DNA of 64,000 nucleotides from an uncultured SAR86 cluster bacterium (GTDB lineage: Bacteria > Pseudomonadota > Gammaproteobacteria > Magnimaribacterales > D2472): the NCBI GenBank assembly GCA_902631785.1, contig CACOZT010000001.1, forward strand, positions 196,741 to 260,740, written 5' to 3'. Position 1 is the stretch's first letter. Each line of letters begins with the position of its first letter. The translations under genes and the position numbers were made by a program. Below the pieces are notes generated by a model. It was not told where the DNA came from, ran no database searches, and worked only from the letters and a program-made list of their open reading frames with translations. Shown in pieces: positions 19,658-30,310 of the stretch.

Positions 19658-21940
19658 TTAGTATTTCAGTCTAAACTTAATTGAAAATATCTCATTATCA
19701 GGATTATTCCAAGGATCTTTAAAAATTTCAGAAGTTTCTCTGGACGTATTATCTTCAAACATACTTCCGCCTTTTGTATAAACCAAATATATATAGGATA
19801 AAGGAGCTATCTCATATTTATACCTTATTTGAAATGATGTAATTCCCTCAGAAAAAGGATTTATTTCTTTATTATTATTTAAAAGATAGCCGCTCTCGTT
19901 AACAGTTAAGCTTCTAGGATTTTTTGCTTCTAACGCAACAAACTGACTTTTCAGCCTTATTTCGTGTTTTATACCCCTATACCAATTCATGTTAATAGAG
20001 ATTGTTTTTTGAGAGAGATCATAAATAGCAAGATCGTTATTTTCTATCCAATTTAACCACTCTTTTTCATTCCTTATTCTTGCTGAGAATCCTACTTTAA
20101 AGAAATCTACTGGATAGAAAGATCCTCCTATCTTTGCATATCTTCTTTTATACCCATTTGAATCAAATGATTCATATTTATCAGCATCCTCATAACCTAC
20201 TCTCCAATCATATTCCCAGATCCCAAAACTAGGAGACTCATAATCTAAATTAAAGCTGAAACTACCCTTATTTTTTACATAGGGAAAATTAATATTTTTT
20301 CTTGTAATGGTCGTATCTTTCCCAGAAGTTTTTAAATCCCAAGTGAATTGAAATTTAGATGCATTAAGCAATGTGAACTCATTTTTTTGACCAATTGTAA
20401 CTGGATTTGAATTCCCAGATGTGTCTGAGTCATAGTTAAAATCTATTCCTAACTCAAGCTCCTTCACTCTCTTAAGTTTTTTAAAATCTATCAATGTAAT
20501 GTCAGAACCTATACCAATATGAAACCAATCATTTTTCTTAAGATAACCAAAATCATTTAGTAGTAAGCTGTCGTCAAAATAGAGAAGACTCCCAGATCTT
20601 CTTGATGATGGCGTTGGTTTGTAATTAAACTGAGATCTATAACCGAATCCTGTTTCACCTTCTCTTTCAGATGAAATCAAATCGTTGTATATAGTCAGCT
20701 TGTTTGATTTAACATTCGCAAAATCTATGACATTAACTGTAGCACTTTCATTTAGAAAATTATTTTCAACATGTGTTAAAAAGTAACCAACAGTTCTTTT
20801 ATTGATTTTCTTTTTCGATCTTATTGCATAAAAATCTTTGCCATTCGTATATCTTTCATCAGACTCTTTTGCAACAAATACTCCAAAATCTAAATTTTCA
20901 TTTTTTTGAGTATATCTGAGTGCGTAGTCAATATCGGTGTAATTTTTTCTAGAATCAATACAGTCATTTTCGTTTAATGATGAGGAACATAAATAGCTGC
21001 TTTTTGCTCCAATTCTTCTCGTATTAATAATTCTGTATCTATCATAATGATTTAAATCAAACAAAGATTGATTTTCATTAAAAAAAGCTCGCTTTTCAGA
21101 ATAGAAAGTTTCTTGAGCAGAAAAATTAACAATAACTTCGTCACTCTCTGCCTGTCCAAAGTCTGGATTAATTGTAAGATTAATTTGTTTACCAGTACCG
21201 GTATTTAAAAATACTTCTGCTCCAAGTTTATTATCATTTAAGCTTGTAACGGAGTTAGATGTATAAGCAATAAAAGGAAAAAAATTTATTTTTCTTTTTG
21301 AAAAACTATTTATTTCTATTGTTCTTAAATTAGAGAGAAAATTCGTTCTAAATCCACTTGTTTTTGTATCATTTAACCAGACCTTTTCATTTGCAAGATA
21401 CCTGTAGGTTGTAACATTAATTTTTCTTTTAATATCTTCCTCAGGTTTCATTAAAACTATATCCCACGGTATTAAAAACTCTGAGATCCAATATCCATCA
21501 TGTTTTTTTGTTTTTGCTTCCCAGTCTCCATCCCAATCAAACTCAGGAAAGCTTCCTAATTGCCTTACCCCGTCTCTTTGAACATTTGCGAGACTGATCA
21601 TAAACATATAAGCCTTAGCACCATCGCTATCAAAATCAATTGCCACGCCATTTTGTTCAGCATTAACATCCCAAGCATCGCGTAATGATTTATTTGAAAT
21701 CATCGAGGAATTTTCTTGATAATTAATAAAACCTACATATATTCCGTCTTCATTCGAAAAAATTTTTGCAGTTGTTTTTACTTCCGCTGGATTTAGTGTG
21801 AAAGGAACGACTTCATAATAATCATTTATGACAAAAGCACTATTCCATTCTTTTTCATCTAGATTTCCATCAATAATAATAGTTTCACTAGATATAAGTG
21901 GAATCCACAACAATAAAATATATTTAATGATTCTTTGCAT
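19658..21940 (-). CDS. CBM9-like / DUF5916-type outer-membrane protein
   Basis: Signal peptide, N-terminal IIDGNLDEKEWNSA...YVGFINYQ (CBM9-like), long alternating beta-rich C-terminus. Confidence 0.72.
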   Translation of the reverse strand: MQRIIKYILLLWIPLISSETIIIDGNLDEKEWNSAFVINDYYEVVPFTLNPAEVKTTAKIFSNEDGIYVGFINYQENSSMISNKSLRDAWDVNAEQNGVAIDFDSDGAKAYMFMISLANVQRDGVRQLGSFPEFDWDGDWEAKTKKHDGYWISEFLIPWDIVLMKPEEDIKRKINVTTYRYLANEKVWLNDTKTSGFRTNFLSNLRTIEINSFSKRKINFFPFIAYTSNSVTSLNDNKLGAEVFLNTGTGKQINLTINPDFGQAESDEVIVNFSAQETFYSEKRAFFNENQSLFDLNHYDRYRIINTRRIGAKSSYLCSSSLNENDCIDSRKNYTDIDYALRYTQKNENLDFGVFVAKESDERYTNGKDFYAIRSKKKINKRTVGYFLTHVENNFLNESATVNVIDFANVKSNKLTIYNDLISSEREGETGFGYRSQFNYKPTPSSRRSGSLLYFDDSLLLNDFGYLKKNDWFHIGIGSDITLIDFKKLKRVKELELGIDFNYDSDTSGNSNPVTIGQKNEFTLLNASKFQFTWDLKTSGKDTTITRKNINFPYVKNKGSFSFNLDYESPSFGIWEYDWRVGYEDADKYESFDSNGYKRRYAKIGGSFYPVDFFKVGFSARIRNEKEWLNWIENNDLAIYDLSQKTISINMNWYRGIKHEIRLKSQFVALEAKNPRSLTVNESGYLLNNNKEINPFSEGITSFQIRYKYEIAPLSYIYLVYTKGGSMFEDNTSRETSEIFKDPWNNPDNEIFSIKFRLKY

Positions 21941-21962
21941 GACTTGGCGGGTATTTTATAGC

Positions 21963-22532
21963 TCAGTTATATGAAAGTACACGTGATTCGGTAATAACTA
22001 GATCATATTTAATATCATGATTTTCACCGAAGTGTTTATCCAAGATTTGATAGTCATATCCTAATCCAACAAAGAGGGGTCTATTTTTCTTTGATTTTAA
22101 TTTTTCTAATGTTCTATCAAAAAAACCTCCACCATATCCTAATCTGAAACCGTTTTTATCTATGCCAACAAAAGGTATGAACATAATATTTAACATTTGG
22201 GGATCAATATAATTTTTATTGAGGACTTCATCTATACCATATTTATTTTTTTTAAGAGATTCGCCTTTGTTATACATATTAAATTTCAATTTTTTCTCAG
22301 AAACTATTTTTGGCATGTATATATTATTTGAATGCTTTAATAACTCATCAATAATTTGATTTATAGATATTTCATTTTTATATGGAAAATAAAGGAGTGT
22401 ATTCTTAGATGATTTAATATCAATTTCTTCTATGGCATTTCTTTGAATCTTAGAATTTAATTCTTCAATATCATCTTTAGAAAAAAGTTGCCCCTGCTTA
22501 AGTAGTGATTTTCTTATTTTATTTTTCACCAT
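21963..22532 (-). CDS. ygfA: 5-formyltetrahydrofolate cyclo-ligase
   Basis: IMFIPFVGIDKNGFRLGYGGGFFDRTLE motif; downstream of 6S RNA and zapA as in many gammaproteobacteria; ORF extends to 22553. Confidence 0.92.
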   Translation of the reverse strand: MVKNKIRKSLLKQGQLFSKDDIEELNSKIQRNAIEEIDIKSSKNTLLYFPYKNEISINQIIDELLKHSNNIYMPKIVSEKKLKFNMYNKGESLKKNKYGIDEVLNKNYIDPQMLNIMFIPFVGIDKNGFRLGYGGGFFDRTLEKLKSKKNRPLFVGLGYDYQILDKHFGENHDIKYDLVITESRVLSYN

Positions 22533-22557
22533 AGTTATTGCAGAGGCTAGCAAACCA

Positions 22558-22719
22558 GATCACCGCTATGTGCTATACCTGAACCGAAAGTTCAGGTGGT
22601 GAACATCTTGTCAAATCAGGCTTCCCTAAATGGTAATGCTCAACAATGACAGTGGAAAATCACCTATTTAATAGTATCGGTTCAAATTTATTAACACATT
22701 GGCTAATGAACCAGAATGT
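22558..22719 (-). ncRNA. ssrS: 6S RNA (ends approximate)
   Basis: Lies between zapA and ygfA (conserved gammaproteobacterial location) in the same orientation; minus-strand 3' part ...TTCACCACCTGAACTTTCGGTTCAGGT... parallels the E. coli 6S 3' region TTCACCTTGAACCAAGGGTTCAAGG; TATACT -10-like box at 22726-22731. Confidence 0.85.
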
Positions 22720-22756
22720 AATAAGAGTATAGTTTAGATAGTATTTAAGTTAAAGA

Positions 22757-23023
22757 TTATTTTTGAAGTACTTTTTCTATTTTTTTAATAAGTTTTGAAT
22801 AATTGACACTCTCTTTTTCGTTAGACTTCGGGCCACTAGTTAGAAGCTTATTAGACAGGGTTAATCCTGCAATTATAAGTGCATTATTTTTATCACTAAT
22901 ATTATCCAGTTCTTCATTCAGTAACGCAGCTGCTTTAATTAAATTATTTTTTTCTTTAGGTGGGCATGCTATTGTTAAGTCTCTTCCAAATATTCTTAGA
23001 GATACAGTTTCAACTTTACTCAT
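22757..23023 (-). CDS. zapA: Cell division protein ZapA
   Basis: VSLRIFGRDLTIACPPKEKNNLIKAAALLNEEL; synteny with 6S RNA/ygfA. Confidence 0.9.
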   Translation of the reverse strand: MSKVETVSLRIFGRDLTIACPPKEKNNLIKAAALLNEELDNISDKNNALIIAGLTLSNKLLTSGPKSNEKESVNYSKLIKKIEKVLQK

Positions 23024-23210
23024 TTGTAGCCTTCTTCAAGTCTTTTTCAAGACGAGATATTTCTTTTCTGTGAAGTACTTTGTCTTTTTTCCAACTTCTT
23101 TCTCTTTTGACATATGAATCGATAATTCCTTTTTGTTCTTCAAACCTTTTTATTAGAAGATCAATCTTCTTTTCTAAATCTTTTGAACTTAACTCATTGT
23201 TTTTCGGCAT
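23016..23210 (-). CDS. Short coiled-coil protein (TIGR02449-like), partner of zapA locus
   Basis: 64 aa highly charged coiled coil; overlaps zapA start. Confidence 0.7.
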   Translation of the reverse strand: MPKNNELSSKDLEKKIDLLIKRFEEQKGIIDSYVKRERSWKKDKVLHRKEISRLEKDLKKATNE

Positions 23211-23272
23211 TTTTATAGTTTAATTCTACTTTAATGAATTGGAAAGTTACTTTAAATAAGTAAAATACACAC

Positions 23273-24568
23273 ATGGATAACGCAATTTACAAAAGCAGAA
23301 GAGTTAATCTAACAGAAGATTTACCAAATAATTCTGTTTTATTAATTCCTGGAGCAGATACTCAGTATAGAAATGCTGACTCAGCCTATGCTTTTAGGCA
23401 GGATAGTAATTTTTATTATTTATCCGGATTTTGTGAACCTGACTCTTTGATGGTTATTGTTAACAATAATGATGGAATAAATTCACTAATTTTTGTTCCT
23501 CCAAAAGATAAATTAAAAGAAATTTGGGATGGTTATAGAGCAGGTCCGGAAGGGGCTGTACAAGATTATTTATTTGATAAAGCATACGACAATTCTGAAA
23601 TTGATAAGATGTTGCCAGAAATTCTTTTTGGATGTGATCAAGTTTTGTACCCTATTGGTAAAAAAAATGGTTTTGATCAAAAGGTAATAGATTGGACTAC
23701 TGAAGCAGGTAATAAGGATAGGCATAGTAAATCTATAAATATTTTGGATGCTTCATCAATAATTGGAAATGCCCGTTTAATAAAAGATGATCATGAGATC
23801 AGTCTTATTAAGAAAGCTTGCGATATTTCAGCTGAAGCTCACATAGAAGCAATGAAAAATGTAAAAGATGAAGAGTCTGAACAAGCCATTGAGAGCATGT
23901 ATGTTCACGAATTTTCAAAAAGAGGAGGCAGATTCACAGCTTATACTCCAATTGTTGCTAGCGGTGAAAATGCTTGCGTACTTCATTACATAGAAAACAA
24001 TAAAAAGCTAAATAAAAAAGATCTTCTTTTAGTTGATGCAGGTTGCGAGTATGAGATGTATGCTTCTGACATTACAAGAACTTATCCAATTGGTGGGAAA
24101 TTTTCTAAGGAACAGCTTGAAATATATAACATTGTTCTAGAGGCAATGAATGCAGCAATTGATAAAGTAAAAGTTGGAAACAACATAATGGAGCCCCAAG
24201 AAATTTCTGAAAAGATAATAACAAATGGTTTAGTAAAACTTGGTTTACTGCAGGGTGATCCTGAAGAATTACATCAAAAAGGAGCTTATAAAGACTTCTA
24301 TATGCATAAAATTGGCCACTGGCTAGGTCTTGATGTCCATGATGCTGGAGACTACATGGAAGGAGATAATTTTATGGAGTTTAAGCCAGGAATGATCACC
24401 ACAATCGAACCTGGTATTTATATAAGCAATGCTATGGATGTGGATGATAAATGGAAGGGTATAGGAGTCAGAATAGAGGATGATATTTTGGTAACAAGAG
24501 ACGGAAATGAAAATCTTACAAAAAAAGTTCCATCTGATCCTGCTGAGATTGAATCTTTAATGTCTTAA
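23273..24568 (+). CDS. pepP: Xaa-Pro aminopeptidase (AMP_N + M24)
   Basis: FRQDSNFYYLSGFCEPDSL; DAGCEYEMYASDITRTYPIGGKF; HKIGHWLGLDVHDAG; TTIEPGIYI. Confidence 0.95.
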   Translation: MDNAIYKSRRVNLTEDLPNNSVLLIPGADTQYRNADSAYAFRQDSNFYYLSGFCEPDSLMVIVNNNDGINSLIFVPPKDKLKEIWDGYRAGPEGAVQDYLFDKAYDNSEIDKMLPEILFGCDQVLYPIGKKNGFDQKVIDWTTEAGNKDRHSKSINILDASSIIGNARLIKDDHEISLIKKACDISAEAHIEAMKNVKDEESEQAIESMYVHEFSKRGGRFTAYTPIVASGENACVLHYIENNKKLNKKDLLLVDAGCEYEMYASDITRTYPIGGKFSKEQLEIYNIVLEAMNAAIDKVKVGNNIMEPQEISEKIITNGLVKLGLLQGDPEELHQKGAYKDFYMHKIGHWLGLDVHDAGDYMEGDNFMEFKPGMITTIEPGIYISNAMDVDDKWKGIGVRIEDDILVTRDGNENLTKKVPSDPAEIESLMS

Positions 24569-24572
24569 TACT

Positions 24573-25730
24573 GTGAACCCGATAGTTACAATATCAGGTG
24601 GCGGGATAATTGGAAATTATATTTCGTCAAGGCTTAAAAAAAATAATATCGAATCAGTAATAGTTGAGAAATCAAAAAATCAAAAATTATCAAGAGAAAA
24701 TATCAGGACATTAACACTAAATTCTTTTTCGAAAAAACTACTTGATGATATAGGCATAAAAATTCCCTTTGCACCAATAAAAGAAATAAGTGTATTTGAT
24801 GGCGATGGTTCTGGAAGTATTCATTTCTCATCAAAAGAAATAAATGAGGAGAATCTTTCATACGTAGTTTTTTTTAATGACCTTCAACAAAAGCTTCAAG
24901 ATCAAGATGAGCATCAAACTTTTTTTGAAAATCAAATTGAAGACATCATTCAAGATAACGAAAAAAATTATTCAGAAATAAAACTTTCAAGTAAAGACAC
25001 TATCAAAACAAAATTTGTTGCAGGTTGCGACGGGAGAAATTCAAATGTTGCTAAGATTGCAGAATTAAATGAAAAAAAATCTAGCTATAATCAAACAGCG
25101 ATTACATTTACTGCAAGCTGCGAAACAAAAGATGCTTATTTAGCTCATCAAATATTCTCTGAGAAAGGTATATTTGCAATTATGCCTTTACCCCAAAACG
25201 ATAAAAAATCTACTCATACTATTGTGTGGTCTGTTGAGAATAACAACCTTCTTGATACCAGCATTGAAGATTATGTTAATGACAATATTGCTTATTTTGA
25301 ACAAAAACTCTCAACATTAATAAGAATTGATTCAGCAATTCTTTCCTTTGAGCTTTTCAGCCATCATTTTGAGAACTATATTTCGGGAAATGTGGTTCTG
25401 GTTGGAGATGCAGCTCATTCTATACATCCACTAGCAGGACAAGGTATAAATTTAGGATTTGCAGATGCAGATGCTTTATGTGAAGAAATTATTAGCTCAT
25501 ATGAAAAATCTATGCACATTGATCAGACTCTGACATTAAAAAGGTACGAAATTCGAAGGAAAAATATGAATCTCCTTATGCTTAAGTCTATGGATTTTTT
25601 TGTAAATTTATTTGGCTCAAAAAATTTGTATGTGAAGCTTTTAAGAAATCTCGGATTGTCTGGAGTCAATAAAACAGAGTTTTTAAAAAAGTTTTTTATT
25701 AATCATGCCGCTGGAAAGAATAAGATATAA
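24573..25730 (+). CDS. ubiH: UbiH/UbiF/VisC-family FAD-dependent ubiquinone hydroxylase
   Basis: ISGGGIIGNYI, AGCDGRNS, GNVVLVGDAAHSIHPLAGQGINLGFADADAL; downstream of pepP; GTG start. Confidence 0.88.
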   Translation: MNPIVTISGGGIIGNYISSRLKKNNIESVIVEKSKNQKLSRENIRTLTLNSFSKKLLDDIGIKIPFAPIKEISVFDGDGSGSIHFSSKEINEENLSYVVFFNDLQQKLQDQDEHQTFFENQIEDIIQDNEKNYSEIKLSSKDTIKTKFVAGCDGRNSNVAKIAELNEKKSSYNQTAITFTASCETKDAYLAHQIFSEKGIFAIMPLPQNDKKSTHTIVWSVENNNLLDTSIEDYVNDNIAYFEQKLSTLIRIDSAILSFELFSHHFENYISGNVVLVGDAAHSIHPLAGQGINLGFADADALCEEIISSYEKSMHIDQTLTLKRYEIRRKNMNLLMLKSMDFFVNLFGSKNLYVKLLRNLGLSGVNKTEFLKKFFINHAAGKNKI

Positions 25731-25776
25731 TTAGACAGGCACACCAAAAAGTAACTCAAATCAAATGAGGTATAAA

Positions 25777-26775
25777 ATGAAGAAAATTTCGATATTACTT
25801 TCTGTGCTTTTACTTATTTCATGTGCTAATGAAAATGAAATAGAAGAACTCACAATATATACGTCCAGACAACCACAACTTTTAGAACCTATCATCGAAG
25901 AATTCTTTGAAGATACTGGCATTAAGGTAAATTTGTTGTCAGGAAATGCTCAAGAGCTTATGGAAAGAATAGATATCGAAGGAAATGACTCAATGGCAGA
26001 CATTTTCATGACAGTAGATGCAGGCGTATTATGGCAAGCAGCTGATAGAGATATTTTCTCCGAAGTTGAATCAGAAACATTGGAAAAAAATATACCTTCG
26101 TATTTAAAAGATCCTGAAAATAAATGGTTTGGACTTTCAAAAAGAGCAAGAACAATTGTATTCTCAAGCGATCAATTCACATCAGATGATTTTTCTACCT
26201 ATGAGGATTTGGCTGATCCTAAGTGGAAAGGAAAACTTTGTTTAAGAACATCAAAGAAGGTATATAACAGGTCTTTAATAGCAAGCATGATCGATGAATA
26301 TGGTTTTGATCAAACAAAAGAAGTTGTATCTGGTTGGATTTCGAATTTAGCGACAGAAGTTTTTTCAAATGATACAAACGCACTAAAAGCTGTATCAAGT
26401 GGGCAGTGTGGAATGACTATAGTTAATACATATTATTTAGCAAGATTATTAGATGATCCTCAGTACGATAATTTGAGTTTATTTTGGGCTAATCAGGATG
26501 ATAGAGGAGTGCATGTAAATATATCTGGTGCAGGTATTGTTAAAAGCTCAAAGAATAAAGAAAATGCTATTTTGCTCCTAGAGTATCTGTCATCTGAAAC
26601 AGCTCAAAATCTTTATGCCCTAGCAAATAAAGAATTCCCAGTTTTAATTAGTGCTAAACCGCATGAGTCTATTCAGGCATGGGGAGACTTTGATGAAGAT
26701 GATATAAATGTTAGTAAATTGGGATCTTTGCAGAAACAAGCAGTATTATTAGCTCAAGAAGCTGAATATAAATGA
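25777..26775 (+). CDS. Iron(III)-type ABC transporter substrate-binding lipoprotein (FbpA/FutA-like)
   Basis: Lipobox LLLISCAN; LTIYTSRQPQLLEPIIEEFFEDTGIKVN; AGIVKSSKNKENAILLLEYLSS. Confidence 0.87.
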   Translation: MKKISILLSVLLLISCANENEIEELTIYTSRQPQLLEPIIEEFFEDTGIKVNLLSGNAQELMERIDIEGNDSMADIFMTVDAGVLWQAADRDIFSEVESETLEKNIPSYLKDPENKWFGLSKRARTIVFSSDQFTSDDFSTYEDLADPKWKGKLCLRTSKKVYNRSLIASMIDEYGFDQTKEVVSGWISNLATEVFSNDTNALKAVSSGQCGMTIVNTYYLARLLDDPQYDNLSLFWANQDDRGVHVNISGAGIVKSSKNKENAILLLEYLSSETAQNLYALANKEFPVLISAKPHESIQAWGDFDEDDINVSKLGSLQKQAVLLAQEAEYK

Positions 26776-26780
26776 TCTAA

Positions 26781-27017
26781 TTAAACTTTTTCGCCACGAG
26801 CTCTTATTTCTTTAAGAACTTGGCTTATGCCTTTTTTGTCAATAATACGCATTCCTTTTGCAGATACTTTAAGGTTTACAAATCTATTTTCAGACTCAAC
26901 CCAGAATTTATGCGTATGAAGATTAGGAAAAAACTTTCTCTTAGTTCTATTATTAGCGTGGGAAACGTTGTTTCCTGTTTGAGGAATCTTTCCTGTAACT
27001 TGGCATTTTTTACTCAT
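26781..27017 (-). CDS. rpmB: 50S ribosomal protein L28
   Basis: [33 protein letters not shown]. Confidence 0.97.
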   Translation of the reverse strand: MSKKCQVTGKIPQTGNNVSHANNRTKRKFFPNLHTHKFWVESENRFVNLKVSAKGMRIIDKKGISQVLKEIRARGEKV

Positions 27018-27073
27018 AGAATCGCGATTTTATAGAACAGTAGCCGACATATCAATACTATAATGAATTAAAT

Positions 27074-27568
27074 ATGAAACAAATATATCTGCTCAGGCAT
27101 GCTAAATCATCATGGGACAATTCAAATCTTACCGATTTCGAAAGACCTCTTGCAGATAGAGGTATCAGGGATGCAAAAAAGATGTGTAAATTTCTTAAAG
27201 ATATGGATCTAAAGTTAGATAGGGTTTTTTGTTCACAAGCTATTAGAGCAAAAGAAACCTTTGACTTAACTGCTGATGGTTTTAATTTTGAAATTGATAA
27301 AGCAACATATACTGACGCATTATATTTTGGCGATACATCAAATATTATTAATGATTTGAGAAAGCTAGAAGAGATCTTTAAAAATGTTTTGATAGTTGGG
27401 CATAATCCAACGCTTCACTATTTAATAGAATTATTGACAGAAACAAAGATAGACAGATTCACAACATGCAATTTAGCAATAATTTCATATGATGGCGAAT
27501 GGATTTCACTAAACTCTCAACAATGTGGTTTAAAATCATTGATTAAACCTAAGGAATTAAATAATTGA
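27074..27568 (+). CDS. SixA-like histidine phosphatase
   Basis: [16 protein letters not shown] motif, GHNPTLHYL. Confidence 0.88.
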   Translation: MKQIYLLRHAKSSWDNSNLTDFERPLADRGIRDAKKMCKFLKDMDLKLDRVFCSQAIRAKETFDLTADGFNFEIDKATYTDALYFGDTSNIINDLRKLEEIFKNVLIVGHNPTLHYLIELLTETKIDRFTTCNLAIISYDGEWISLNSQQCGLKSLIKPKELNN

Positions 27569-28020
27569 AAAAAGTTAAATTAAAAATATTAAATCCTCTT
27601 ATGGGAAATAAAATACCCATCCCAAAATATGAGACGAAAGGATCTGCAGGTCTAGATCTTAGAGCTTGCATTAAAGATAAATTAATACTGGAACCAGGAA
27701 AAACTGAAATGATCCCAATGGGATTTGCAATGCATCTTGAGGATAAGAGTTTGGCAGCTTTGGTTATACCAAGATCAGGACTTGGCTCCAAACATGGGAT
27801 AGTGCTTGGAAATTTGGTTGGATTGATAGACTCTGATTATCAAGGTGAATTAATGGTTCCTGCATGGAATAGATCAGATCAGGAATTTGTAATTAATTCT
27901 GGTGATCGTATTGCTCAAATGATAATAGTGCCAATAGTTCAAGCAAATTTTGAAATAGTTGAGGATTTTGAAAAATCTGAAAGAGGAACTAAAGGGTTTG
28001 GGAGTTCTGGTATAGGTTAG
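27565..28020 (+). CDS. dut: dUTP diphosphatase
   Basis: [51 protein letters not shown]. Confidence 0.97.
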   Translation: MKKVKLKILNPLMGNKIPIPKYETKGSAGLDLRACIKDKLILEPGKTEMIPMGFAMHLEDKSLAALVIPRSGLGSKHGIVLGNLVGLIDSDYQGELMVPAWNRSDQEFVINSGDRIAQMIIVPIVQANFEIVEDFEKSERGTKGFGSSGIG

Positions 28021-28022
28021 GT

Positions 28023-28268
28023 TTATTTTTTCTTGCCAAATCTTTCTTCGAATTTTTGAACTCTGCCACCAGTATCAATAATTTTTTGTTTACCAGTATA
28101 AAAAGGATGTGAGGCAGAAGAAACTTCAACAGTATAGTATGGGTACTCTTTTCCTTCCCATTCCTTGGTTTTGTCTGTCTTCAGAGTTGAACGAAGTAAA
28201 AAATATTCATCCACACTGATATCATGGAATAGAACTTCGCGGTATTCAGGATGTATATCTTTTTTCAT
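28023..28268 (-). CDS. rpmE2: 50S ribosomal protein L31 type B (cysteine-free)
   Basis: [45 protein letters not shown]; no Cys residues. Confidence 0.94.
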   Translation of the reverse strand: MKKDIHPEYREVLFHDISVDEYFLLRSTLKTDKTKEWEGKEYPYYTVEVSSASHPFYTGKQKIIDTGGRVQKFEERFGKKK

Positions 28269-28326
28269 AATAAAATATATTTAGGATGAGAACTATATCA
28301 AAAATTAAATCCATTACAATTAAAAA

Positions 28327-30306
28327 ATGAATATTTTTTACTATGATATTGCTGTTGGATTGCCATTAAGACAATGTTTTACTTATAAATCAAAAGACGT
28401 AATCACAAAAGGTAAAAGGGTAATAGTTCCTTTTGGAAGCAAGTCAATTGTTGGAATAGTTGTAAAGAAAATAGCTAAACCCAAGTCACTTAAAGGCTTG
28501 AAAGAAATAATCTCAATAGCCGATGAACATTCTTGCTTTAACGGATCAATATTTGAAACAATCACATGGGCTTCAGATTACTATCATCATCCAATTGGAG
28601 AGGTATTCTTTTCTTTTATGCCAACTCTCTTAAGAAAACAAAACGATAAAATTATTATCGATCCTGATGATAATGCTGAATATAAGTTAAACGAAGAAGA
28701 CAAGAAGTTAAAATTAACAAAAGAACAAAACATTAATCTGTCTAAACTTAATAAAGTTGAAAAATTTAGTCCTTCATTAATATATGGAGTTACAGGGTCT
28801 GGTAAAACAGAAATTTATCTTCAATTAGCTGAAAAATTCATTCTTCAAAATAAATCAATTTTGATTCTAGTACCAGAAATTAATTTGATACCACAATTAG
28901 AAAAAAGATTTAAGAAGCGTTTTAATGGTGATATTGGCGTATATCATTCGAGACAGACTCCAAACCAAAGGTTGAAGGTTTGGCTACGATCTAAATTTGG
29001 CGGGATAAGAATTGTTATTGGAACAAGATCATCAGTTTTAATGCCATTAAAAAATTTAGGAGCAATTATTATTGATGAGGAGCATGATCAGTCATACAAG
29101 CAAGCTGAAGGTTTTAAGTTTTCAGGAAGAGACTTGGCTATAAAAAGAGCACAGATAGAAAATATACCGGTTTTTTTAGGATCAGCTACACCGTCCCTGC
29201 AAACACTCAAACTTGTAAAAGAGAAAAAGTTTAAAAAGTTTGATTTATTGAGAAGAGTAGATGGTAAAAAACCGCCGAAATTAATTCCATTGGATATTAG
29301 CGACTCTCCTCTACTTGGAGGAATTGCTATTCAAACTATGAGCATCATTGAAGCAGCAATTAACAAAAAAGAGCAAGTATTGATTTTTCTCAATAGAAGA
29401 GGTTTTGCTCCATTGTATGAATGTGATAATTGTGGCTGGGTTGCAAAATGTTCATCATGTGAATCAAATTTAGTCTTTCATAAGTCAAAGAAAAGATTAA
29501 TTTGTCATAAATGTGAATCCGTTTACGGAGTAAATAAAACATGCCCGGACTGCCAATCAAATGAAATAAACACTCTTGGAGCCGGCACTGAAAGAGTTGA
29601 AGAGGTACTTAGAAGCACATTTAAAAAAGTACCTATTATTAGAATGGATTATGACTCAACAAGACTGAAGGGATCAATTGAAGCAATTTATGAAAAGGCT
29701 AATAAAAGCAAAGAGGCAATATTGGTGGGAACACAAATGCTATCTAAAGGTCATGACTTTCCTAAAGTAACGCTATGCGTAATTCTTAATGCTGATGGAG
29801 GTTTATTAAGCCCAGAAATAAATGCAATTGAAAAAATTTCACAACAATTAATTCAGGTTTCTGGTAGAGCAGGTAGAAATAATAATCTTGCAAAAGTAAT
29901 TATTCAGACCAGATATCCTAATGATGAAAATCTTAAACAAATTAAAACTGGAGACTATAGGTTGGTTTCTGAGCAGTGCCTGCAAACGAATAAGGCTTTG
30001 AATATGCCTCCATACTCAACAGTTGCAATATTAAGAGCGACTTCGCCCAGTCCAGAAAGCTGCTTCAAATTTTTAGATAAGGCGAACAATCTCTTAAATG
30101 ATAAAAAAAATGTTTCTGTTATTGGGCCACTTCCATCGATACCCCTAAAGATAAAGGGAAATACAAGAAATCATCTGATTATTAAGTCAAACACGAGAAC
30201 TTATTTAAATAGAGTGCTTAAGTATCTTACTAACGAAATTCAAACTTGGCCCGAAACAAAGAAAGTTAAATGGACTTATGACATCGATCCATATGACATG
30301 TCTTAG
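28327..30306 (+). CDS. priA: Primosomal protein N' (PriA helicase)
   Basis: YGVTGSGKTEIYL, IIDEEHDQSYKQ, zinc-site CDNCGW...CSSCES...CHKCES...CPDCQS, GTQMLSKGHDFPKVTL. Confidence 0.96.
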   Translation: MNIFYYDIAVGLPLRQCFTYKSKDVITKGKRVIVPFGSKSIVGIVVKKIAKPKSLKGLKEIISIADEHSCFNGSIFETITWASDYYHHPIGEVFFSFMPTLLRKQNDKIIIDPDDNAEYKLNEEDKKLKLTKEQNINLSKLNKVEKFSPSLIYGVTGSGKTEIYLQLAEKFILQNKSILILVPEINLIPQLEKRFKKRFNGDIGVYHSRQTPNQRLKVWLRSKFGGIRIVIGTRSSVLMPLKNLGAIIIDEEHDQSYKQAEGFKFSGRDLAIKRAQIENIPVFLGSATPSLQTLKLVKEKKFKKFDLLRRVDGKKPPKLIPLDISDSPLLGGIAIQTMSIIEAAINKKEQVLIFLNRRGFAPLYECDNCGWVAKCSSCESNLVFHKSKKRLICHKCESVYGVNKTCPDCQSNEINTLGAGTERVEEVLRSTFKKVPIIRMDYDSTRLKGSIEAIYEKANKSKEAILVGTQMLSKGHDFPKVTLCVILNADGGLLSPEINAIEKISQQLIQVSGRAGRNNNLAKVIIQTRYPNDENLKQIKTGDYRLVSEQCLQTNKALNMPPYSTVAILRATSPSPESCFKFLDKANNLLNDKKNVSVIGPLPSIPLKIKGNTRNHLIIKSNTRTYLNRVLKYLTNEIQTWPETKKVKWTYDIDPYDMS

Positions 30307-30310
30307 GTGT

